A DNA stretch of 64,000 nt from Saposhnikovia divaricata (lineage: Eukaryota > Streptophyta > Magnoliopsida > Apiales > Apiaceae), in NCBI GenBank assembly GCA_036435485.1, contig JAZHRN010000137.1, positions 1,426,001-1,490,000 on the forward strand. The letters are read 5' to 3'. A model generated the notes under the pieces. It saw only the letters and a list, made by a program, of their open reading frames with translations. It was not told where the DNA came from and ran no database searches. Positions 55,945 through 64,000 of this stretch are shown one piece after another (positions within the stretch are counted from its first letter, which is position 1; the number at the start of each line of letters is the position of its first letter). The position numbers and the translations under genes are program-made.

Positions 55945-56170
55945 AGATGTGCTCGTCTTTCTTTGATCATATAAAGTGTATAAATGATCTCATCGGAGCT
56001 TACTGACTCTGCAATCTCTTTTTCTATATACACTAATAAGTAATCTCTTAAAAATTCATCTTCCACGACTACGAAGACTTGTTTTTACTATTTTCATAGC
56101 CGAAAAAGCTCTCTCGGATGTTGCAGTAGATGCAGGAAGTGTCAAGACAAGACGTAAAAGTCTATCCACT
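55945..56170 (-). pseudogene. hAT transposase, C-terminal dimerisation region, frameshifted
   Basis: Minus strand: LTLPASTATSERAFSAMKIV is the hAT C-terminal signature (as in plant ZMYM1-like transposases), then KTSLRSR, a one-base shift, and MEDEFLRDYLLVYIEKEIAE followed by a stop near 55945. The DDE catalytic core is not visible, so this is a fragment. Confidence 0.8.
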
Positions 56171-56629
56171 AGTGAATACATTTCGGATTTCCCTGTTGTT
56201 ACCATTCCTTGACATAAATCACCAAGAGTAGAAATATCCTTGAAATCTGGATGAGTGGGAATATCTAGCGACGAAAACTATGCAAAAAGATTTGTAACTT
56301 CAAATTAATATTTATATATATTAGTGAATTCGAATTTTTTTTCTAAAAAAATTAAGAGGAATTAATTTATTGCCCGTTCATAATATTAGCTTAATATATA
56401 ACTAAAGTTCTAAAATTTAAGAAGGGACACAAAATTAATAGTAATCAATTTTTTGTCCATCTCTAATATTAGCCCAATATATAACTAAAATTCTTTATAT
56501 CCCTCCTAGAGCATCTCTGACGCTATTCTGTAAAATGATTGCCTACATATTGATTATATAAATTTTGATGAACTTGTAACGTGCTTTATTCCAATGGAAT
56601 TGACTGTATTGGTTAGTTATATTTTAAAA

Positions 56630-56635
56630 ATGGTA

Positions 56636-56693
<58 letters not shown>
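56630..56693. repeat. (ATT)n microsatellite
   Basis: About 20 uninterrupted trinucleotides, within the hAT element. Confidence 0.95.
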
Positions 56694-57711
56694 TCAAGTT
56701 GTTAAAAATAGAATGTATTATTTTTATATGGTAATTGATGGTGTGGAGTTTTACTATAGGTTGCTAAGGGCATCTCCAACCTGTAAAACCCTTAGCTAAA
56801 ATTGGATAAATGATACTATAAATAAAAATTATAGAGAATATGTATTCTCCACTCCAACCACGCATTTCTCTTGTCTAAAAAATTAGTCAATCCCGTGATG
56901 TTAGCTATATTTGTCGACTAGAGATTTGTAAGAAAATTACACATCAGCTATTACCAAAATAAAATAATATATTTTATTTATAACAACTTGAAATAATAGT
57001 AACATGCTATTTAAAAAAAATAGTCAATCGTTAGCCAGTATCATCGGAGCACAACGCGTTACAGGTTCAGAAACTTTTATATAATCCGTATTTTATATCA
57101 TTTTAATCAACCAATTTAACCAACATCATTGAAGATGTTCTAATGGTTCGATAAATACAGGCAAACTATTGTGGTTCTATAAATTTTTACCTAAGGATTT
57201 TATCCTGTTGGAGTGGACAAAATTTTATAAATTCTCTATATTTTTTATTTAAATTAATTTTTTTAATTTTTACCTAAAAATTTTATATGTTTGAAGATGC
57301 TCTTACCCTTACAGTATTAGGATCCGCCTCTATTTGTGAATCTTACATACATAACCGTAAGCTCCTAGCACAGTCATTTGTGTGGGGAAGATGATTGATG
57401 GTCCTAAATAAGTTGTGTAAGTGAGAAAATTTTTGTCAAGATTTGTCTTAATCAAACTCTCACAAATTAATTATGAATATAATGGTCAATCTCAACTCGC
57501 AATTTTGTCAAATCATTCGGTGTGATCGCTCGAACTGTCTTGACTCATGTAAATCAATGAAATCTGTACTTTTTTTCATTTACTGCAAAATTCTTGTATA
57601 ATCTATTATCTATTATATATATAATACCATAATATGTCACATTTTATTCCATTTAATTTTACAAAAATGTTCCTAAATATTTACTTAAGTCAAAAATATT
57701 ATGACATAGAT

Positions 57712-57795
57712 GAGAATCGAACCTTTGACACATTGATCACTTTTTTTTTTATTTCAAATTCACCACTATGACCATTGAGCTACATGTATATTTGA
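57712..57795 (-). other. tRNA-like sequence inside Helitron 2
   Basis: Minus strand: GTAGCTCAATGGTCATAGTG (A-box-like, D arm) followed by AAAGGTTCGATTCTCATC (B-box-like, T arm), separated by an AT-rich stretch with a run of A. It occupies about the same place from the 5' end as its counterpart in Helitron 1. Confidence 0.5.
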
Positions 57796-58347
57796 TTAAA
57801 TTTTATGTTTCATTAGATACATGTACCAGTGTCCTATATTATTTACCTATCAATCATATATGTCTTTTGTTCAATATTTGTTTATAATTTTACATGTTAT
57901 TACTTACATATATTCAAAAATCTCCCTACCTACTTTATTTTAGTAAAATTTGTAATATTTTATTTCATGCAAAATTCGGAAAAAGAGTTTGGATTTTACA
58001 TAAAATCTTTGAATATAATTTGTATTGCGAAAAAAATCCTCATTAATTTATGAAAGCACTTATAGTACATACTTTGATTCATATAAACTTTATAAATTTC
58101 ACAAAAATGGTGATCAAGTCAAAAATAAGATATAAGCATATTTTTTTAAAAGTGAAAACGGTCCGCATGCACTAATATTAAAAGAACATGTCCAACACAT
58201 GCACTTGTCTTAAATTAAATGTATATACTTGACAATTTTATATAGAGATCAAGTCAAAAATATACATATTTCAACCTCTAATCAAGGCAAATTTGGTTTT
58301 TTAAAACTCAAAACCTTAATAACAGGAAAGAAATGGTTGCAATTAAG

Positions 58348-58684
58348 CAAAGGCGGAGGCACATGGGCGCCTTTGGGTGCACGTGCCCCCATAAGTTTTC
58401 TTTTTCAAAAAAAAAAATGAATTGTATGTGGCATCCACATAATGCTACTATTAAAATATAAATGTTACTCCCGTGTCCAGAGATGCTGCTTTTCTCTTTT
58501 AATTTTTTTTGTTTGATATTGTTTTCTTACCATCTACTAGGGCGGCAAGACCAATGCTCAAAGGAGCAATGTTATAGGCATAAGTTTTACAAAGACAAAA
58601 GATAGTGATAAGTCAATTCTTCATACTATTAAGCTTGCAATTTATTTTTGCTCCCACTAGCCTTGATAGCTGGCTCCACCACTG
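58348..58684. mobile_element. Small hAT element nested in Helitron 2
   Basis: Ends CAAAGGCGGAGGCACA and, reversed, CAGTGGTGGAGCCAGC. Flanks CAATTAAG/CATTTAAG form an 8-bp duplication with one mismatch. 337 bp, no coding. Confidence 0.8.
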
Positions 58685-59550
58685 CATTTAAGTCACATTT
58701 TGAAAACAAATATATAATATGACTTACCAAAAATGAAAAGTGGGGTAAAAAGTATTATAGATATTATATAATTGTACAATTTATAATATCTGGATGAGAA
58801 ATGAATTTTAGTACTCTTTTAATTTCCGAATGATAATATTCTTTGTTATTGCTTGTCTTATTAGAAAAGTGCATTTTACAATATTCTCAAACTACTGTTC
58901 TAAAACGACAAATAGATCGCTTTGTCCCGAGCCTTTTTGGGACATTCAAATACTTAATAGATACATGTGAATTATATTATATGAGGCTCGAGGTAAGTAA
59001 CGCATATGAAATAATAGCTTATGATAGGGCAACATGCCTTATTTTAATGTTTCAAATTTTACTATCATGTTCCTTAATTTGCTGTGACACCTTCTGAAAT
59101 CAAAATCTAAAAACTTTTAAAATTTCATCACTTAAGTAAGAACTGCGCCTTTAACATCTATAACAAGAACCTTATTTTTATGAATTCATTTTTTTTATAA
59201 ATCCATTAAATGAATTATTGAAACTTCAATAATACTTAATAGTAATATTAAGTCAAAATTCACATTTATATAATCCCATAATTTATAATTGTATACAAAT
59301 AAAACATTTCAATAGATTATGAAATGATCATCCTATAAACCTTATAAAAATGTTGAAACTACAATCGTTAGGTATTTTTCTAACTCTAATCGTAAAAAAA
59401 GCATAACACTTTAGAAACAATGACCAAGAGATAGAGACACAAAATAACGAGAAAAACATTAACATTAACATCAATACGCAACGAGAAAAACAAAAAATAT
59501 TAATATTCAATTAGAGCAATCCCGTGCCTTACACGGGTATTGAAACTAGT

Positions 59551-62354
59551 AAATTGTAATAACTAAACTGTCATAGGTATTTGAAACAAAGGTCCAAATA
59601 TCAAATTTTTTAAGATATTGTTAAAAATTTTGCTGTATCATGCTGTTTTATAAACCATAATTCAAATTTATGATACTTAAATCAACTTTCTTAAACCAAC
59701 TTTCAAAACAAATTTTAATATCGCAAAAAAAAAAAAGTCACCATGACGATTATCATTATATGTTGAATTCCAACTTACTTAAATGCAGACGCTAGCTGCG
59801 GCATGATTAAAGATTCAATTAGAGTCTTGTGTACAGGACGACAAGCAAATACAAAAGTGAAATGTTAAGATTTCAAAATCGTTCCCAAAAAAGTTTTTAA
59901 ATATTAAATTATCAAAATATTGTTAATTATTTTTTATAAAAAATGAGATGAATTCCTCTTACATACATATGAATGTCATAAATAAAATCATACTACGTAC
60001 TATTTGAACATTTTCAGAAATTATTTCGGGAGATGTAGGATTATTCAATACAAAAACAGGCACATACGCACAAACAAGTTACCCAAACACAATCCCCGCC
60101 ATGTGATTGTACGATAAAACTTCTTTAGAAAACTTAAAAATAAAATCGAACATTAATTATTAAGTATCAAATACATAATCATTAATCAGCCATTAAAAAT
60201 TGACAGTATGAAACAGAGAATATTACGAGACATGTGTATTCATCTGATGGTGTACAAGTGTCCTTGCAACCAATAAGATGACAGTACTAGTGAAATAATT
60301 ATGCTTTCGAGAACATGATCTATTTGGGCTAATTAAGGTACAGCACGATTTTGGTTGGTTAAGAGCCTAGATTAAGTTATCGTATAAGGATAATCATAAT
60401 TAAGTACAGTGATTATCAGATGTTTTATTAAACAAAGTGATGCATGTGCCAAGATTCTTGCTCTCTGGATGCAATTACATTAACCTGATTTGCAGGGGTT
60501 TAATTGTTTTTACACATGCTGATTTACCTAAACCATTTATTAATGAGAAATTAATTAAGACAAAAACTACATTAGAATTATGATACTAAAACATAGAAAG
60601 GTTAAAACTTAAAAGATAAATTTAATGGTCGAAATATTTTGAAGGGTGTGAGAAAAAAATCGAATAACAAATAATTTCAAACAAGAACCAATATTTAATT
60701 TGGATTATAAAAATTGATAAAGTATATGCATGCATGAAGTTTTAGATTACATGAACCGAATCAGAATAAGGCATAACTTCAAATTTGACAGGTGCAGAAA
60801 ATTTTTAAGACGTGCATGTAACATGTTAACCACACACTAATTACAGATTCTGAAACATGCATACAATATTTATGTAATTGAACAAAGTCAATTTGTAACA
60901 ATTATTCTGCTGAATTAATTGGAACAGAATTATATAACAATTTCACACGAGAAATGTTAGAAATCCTGAAACCGTTCTGAGTTGTTATCATATAATTGAT
61001 TATTTTTTCATTAATGAAATGGATCCCATATTTTAATATAAATATCACGAATAAAATGATATCATATATCATTTGAAAACATTTTTAAGATCATTTTTAG
61101 GATGCGTAACACTGCTTATTGCACACAGCTAATACTGTAACTCTGCAAGCCTAAATTAAAATCCAAAAATGATGATCATCATTGTTATGATTATATTTAT
61201 ATTATGTTCGTCTAATTTATATTATCCAACTCATATTTGTTTGTCCGGGAAGATAAGAATTTATATTTAATTGTATGATATGATATTTTACATAAAATAA
61301 CAAAATTTACGCATATAACTCACATCAATTTAATTGGAACAAAATTCTTGGAAAAAATTATTAGACTGTGATCATTTACAAAAAGAAGGAGAAATATATT
61401 TCATGAACTATTAATAAATAATAAAATAATAAGACAATTAAATAACCAAACTGTTATTTTAAAAAAAGAACCAAAATGTTAAAGGATTTATCTTTGGAAA
61501 TGTGGAGAAAATAGCAAGAAGCAATGTCCAGGGCACGCCGCATGTGGCATGATTTCTATGTAGTTCAATATTTCAATTCGCACATGCACTCACGTGTAAT
61601 AACTAATAATAGACTTTTGTTTTTTCATTTCCATATCAGAGGTACGTGTAATGTTATATACGCTACGTGTATACACGACCAGATTACGATTCTGTATTTT
61701 GTATATAAATTCAATTTTAAGCCAATTCAAAATTTTATGCACTTTTTTTGCTCTTTTTAAGATTCAAAATACTGAGGATAATTGTCCATATTAATGTGTT
61801 CAAATTTATGTTGAAAACATTATATTTCCGTAATAATAAATGGTGAGACTTGAAGTACTTTAAACACTTTGATGATGTGCTAGTTGATTTTGATCATAGG
61901 TGAATATATAATGATCCTGAGTTTATTGTATTGAATTTGAATTAATGAAAGCAAGTACGTTTACATTCAAAAGAAATAAAATGGTGAGACTTAAATACTG
62001 ATGAAAAACTATGTTATAAGTAATTATCAAGAATTAAGTTCTTTATTATCAATATTACTGAGAGAAAAGATAACATATTACTTTCGTAGTTGCTGACAAG
62101 AGTCAAGAGATTGTTTGACCTCCAGAAACGGTTAAATTCGTTATGTTTGTTTTAAATTTTATTCAAATATTTTTTTAAAATTTTAAAAAATATTACAAAG
62201 TTAGAAAAAATTAACTCTAACTCAAAATGTTGAGTATACTATTTCAAATATTCGTAATTATTTGGAATTGTGAATTTAATTTGTTTTTCGAATAATTTAT
62301 TTTGTTAAAATATTAAAAATTTGTCGTTTTGGTTTTCGATATGTTTATCATAAT
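59551..62354. other. Intergenic, nothing recognised
   Basis: 2.8 kb of AT-rich sequence. Short ORFs only; no RNA gene or bounded repeat recognised. Confidence 0.4.
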
Positions 62355-62843
62355 TGTTAGGATCTAGAGTGCAGAAGCGATATAATTCAACCAAAGATTT
62401 AAAGAGAAAAATATAAAGATTGTAAAATTAACACCGGGATTTTTAGGTGGAAAAACCCTCTTTGAATAGAGGTAAAAAATCACCGGCGAGAGAGCCAAAA
62501 ATATCCACTATAATAAAATGGGAGTACAAGAATATTTCCTTCTAAGGCTGATAGAGAATAGCCCAAGTTAACAACTCTCTACGGGTTAAATAATTATACC
62601 CGAAATATAGAAAGAGAGGATGAATAAGAGAGGAAATATAAGAGAGAAGGAGAAATGATGTTTTTGGTTTTTGGTGTGTTTTGGTATGTTACAACCGGAG
62701 TCTATTTATAGCACTTTGAAGAACAAAGATACATCATCCCTTACATCATTTATTGGCATGATTTATTTAACTAGCATGATTTCTTTGATTTGTGGCTTCT
62801 AGTTTTTCAACACCAAACTTTGAATGTGAGCCACCGTCCAACA
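62355..62843 (-). repeat. 3' LTR of the Tnt1-like Copia element
   Basis: 489 bp on the minus strand, starts TGTTGGACGGTGG and ends GATCCTAACA. TGCTATAAATAGAC near 62705 is a TATA box on that strand. The base run after its end is ATTAT. Confidence 0.85.
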
Positions 62844-62900
62844 AATCTCCACCTTGACTCACCATTCAGCAAAACGCTCTTCTCGCCATGAACACCTTGA

Positions 62901-64000
62901 TTAGGTGTGGATGATACCAGCTAAGTTAAGACAATGATCAAACTTAGCTGATGGAAGTGGCTTGGTTAACATGTCTGCAGGATTATCGGCTGTATGAACC
63001 TTCTCGACAGTAAGATTTCCTGCAGCAACGGTATCTCGGATAAAGTGGTGCCTTATATCAATATGCTTGGTCTTGGAATGATATTTGCTGTTCTTGGTTA
63101 AATGGACAGCACTCTGACTATCACTGAATACCACCAGAATATCTTGTTGTATACCAAGTTCGCTTACCAAGCCTCGGAGCCATATAGCCTCTTTCATACC
63201 TTCAGTAGCAGCAATGTATTCTGCTTCAGTGGTTGACAACGATGCTATAGCTTGTAATGAAGAATACCAATTGATTGCAGAACCACACAAGGTAAATATA
63301 TAAGCAGAAAGAGATCTTCTCCGATCTAAATCACCACCATAGTCAGCATCAACATATCCAACTACGCCTCCGGGATCAGCTCTGTGTCTATCAAATACCA
63401 AACCAATATCAGATGAACCCTTTAAATAACGAAGAATCCATTTCACTGCTTCCCAATGTTGTTTTCCTGGATTGTGCATGAATCTGCTAACCATACTAAC
63501 AGCATAGGCCAAATCAGGCCGGGTACACACCATGGCATACATTAAACTTCCAACGGCATTAGAATAAGGAACTTGTGACATGCGCCTTTTACCTTCTTCG
63601 GATTGTGGACACTGTTCTAATGATAATTTGAAATGAGCAGCAAGTGGAGTATTAACAGGTTTACAATCTTTCATGTTGAACCTGTCGATCATCTTCAAAA
63701 CATAATTCTTCTGTGACAACAGAAGCTTACCTGCCTGACGATCTCTACTAATCTCCATTCCAAGAATCTTCTTGGCGGGACCTAAGTCCTTCATATCAAA
63801 TTCACTACTCAATTGGGCTTTTAGCTTGTTAACGAGAGATTTATCTCGAGCAACAATTAACATGTCATCGACATAAAGCAACAAGTACACGAAAGACCCA
63901 TCTGATGTCTTCTGAAAATAAACACAATTATCATAACTACTCCTAGAGTAGCCGTGTTCAATCATGAAGGAATCAAACCTTTTATACCATTGTCTAGGAG
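62901..64000 (-). CDS. Copia polyprotein, reverse transcriptase end and RNase H (partial)
   Basis: The frame is open from the right window edge (about 63998) to the stop at 62901, with no lesion. It begins in RT (PRQWYKRFDSFMIEHGY) and has YLLLYVDDMLIV with the catalytic aspartates, FDMKDLGPAKKILGMEI, SLMYAMVCTRPDLAYAV and, in RNase H, YVDADYGGDLDRRRS, STTEAEYIAATEG, SDSQSAVHL and KHIDIRHHFIRD. These are typical of the Tork/Tnt1 group of Copia. An ATG at 63965 is internal and not the real start. Confidence 0.93.
   Translation of the reverse strand, partial: PRQWYKRFDSFMIEHGYSRSSYDNCVYFQKTSDGSFVYLLLYVDDMLIVARDKSLVNKLKAQLSSEFDMKDLGPAKKILGMEISRDRQAGKLLLSQKNYVLKMIDRFNMKDCKPVNTPLAAHFKLSLEQCPQSEEGKRRMSQVPYSNAVGSLMYAMVCTRPDLAYAVSMVSRFMHNPGKQHWEAVKWILRYLKGSSDIGLVFDRHRADPGGVVGYVDADYGGDLDRRRSLSAYIFTLCGSAINWYSSLQAIASLSTTEAEYIAATEGMKEAIWLRGLVSELGIQQDILVVFSDSQSAVHLTKNSKYHSKTKHIDIRHHFIRDTVAAGNLTVEKVHTADNPADMLTKPLPSAKFDHCLNLAGIIHT

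Larger units (their letters stand above)
55697..57332 (-). mobile_element. Decayed hAT transposon
   Basis: Ends CAATGGTGGATCC and, reversed, TAGAGGCGGATCC. A perfect 8-bp duplication TTTGTGAA flanks it (55689-55696, 57333-57340). It contains a hAT transposase C-terminal remnant on the minus strand, an (ATT)n run, and further MITE-like ends (GGGCATCTCCAACC at 56769, GAAGATGCTCTTAC at 57291). Confidence 0.82.
57609..59549 (+). mobile_element. Non-autonomous Helitron with nested hAT element
   Basis: Starts TCTATTATATATATAATACC after an A (57602 is an alternative start) and ends CCCGTGCCTTACACGGGTATTGAAACTAG before a T. The terminal hairpin CCCGTG...CACGGG and CTAG end fit a Helitron. No Rep/helicase is encoded; 58348-58684 is a hAT insertion. 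Confidence 0.8.
62355..64000 (-). mobile_element. Tnt1-like Copia retrotransposon, 3' part, leaves the window
   Basis: On the minus strand, pol runs in from the right edge, followed by a purine tract AAGGTGGAGATT (62844-62858) and the 3' LTR 62843-62355. The other LTR and gag lie outside, so completeness is unknown. Confidence 0.9.

Overview
The window is nuclear DNA of a flowering plant, almost certainly a eudicot. Genes are split by GT-AG introns, intergenic DNA is AT-rich and full of transposable elements, and there are two members of the plant self-incompatibility S1 (SPH) family. The exact species cannot be read from the sequence.

Almost all gene-sized structure falls into five host loci with good gene models, a few broken genes, and many mobile elements. 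Host genes: an intact S1-family secreted protein (20628-21068, +); a mitochondrial chaperonin HSP60 with 18 coding exons (22667-27590, +); a two-exon GATA zinc-finger factor (36235-37869, +); a stand-alone RNase H-domain ORF (41996-42682, +); and a six-exon pectate lyase (45452-49414, -). Broken host genes: a second S1-family gene split inside its signal-peptide codons by a 9.4-kb retroelement (9833 down to 1, -); a pectinesterase pseudogene split by a Copia element and a small hAT element (about 10460-16765, -); and out-of-order scraps of serine hydroxymethyltransferase (about 17100-18260, -).

Region by region: 348-9781 is one non-autonomous LTR element on the minus strand, filled with minisatellites. 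Nested in it are a complete 2.4-kb gag-only LTR element (1156-3557, identical LTRs) and a 3.7-kb solo LTR (6055-9727). 11515-16541 is a Copia element with unusual TA...TA LTR ends. 18620-19756 and 57609-59549 are Helitrons. 22049-22417 is a large palindromic MITE just upstream of HSP60. 28499-34249 is an apparently complete L1-type LINE with both ORFs open. 39.2-40.3 kb is a long-terminal-inverted-repeat element carrying telomere-like motifs. 40.4-41.2 kb and 51.0-51.7 kb are short LINE derivatives of one family. 47950-48229 is a 280-bp TRIM inside a pectate lyase intron. 54201-55128 is a small LTR element. 55697-57332 is a decayed hAT transposon. 62355 to the right edge is the 3' part of a Tnt1-like Copia element that leaves the window.

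The host genes do not form a pathway. Two of the recognisable genes (pectinesterase, pectate lyase) act on cell-wall pectin, and the two S1-family genes are probably members of one local cluster. The clearest story is serial damage: target-site duplications let the order of insertions be read, and let the S1 and pectinesterase interruptions be located to the base.
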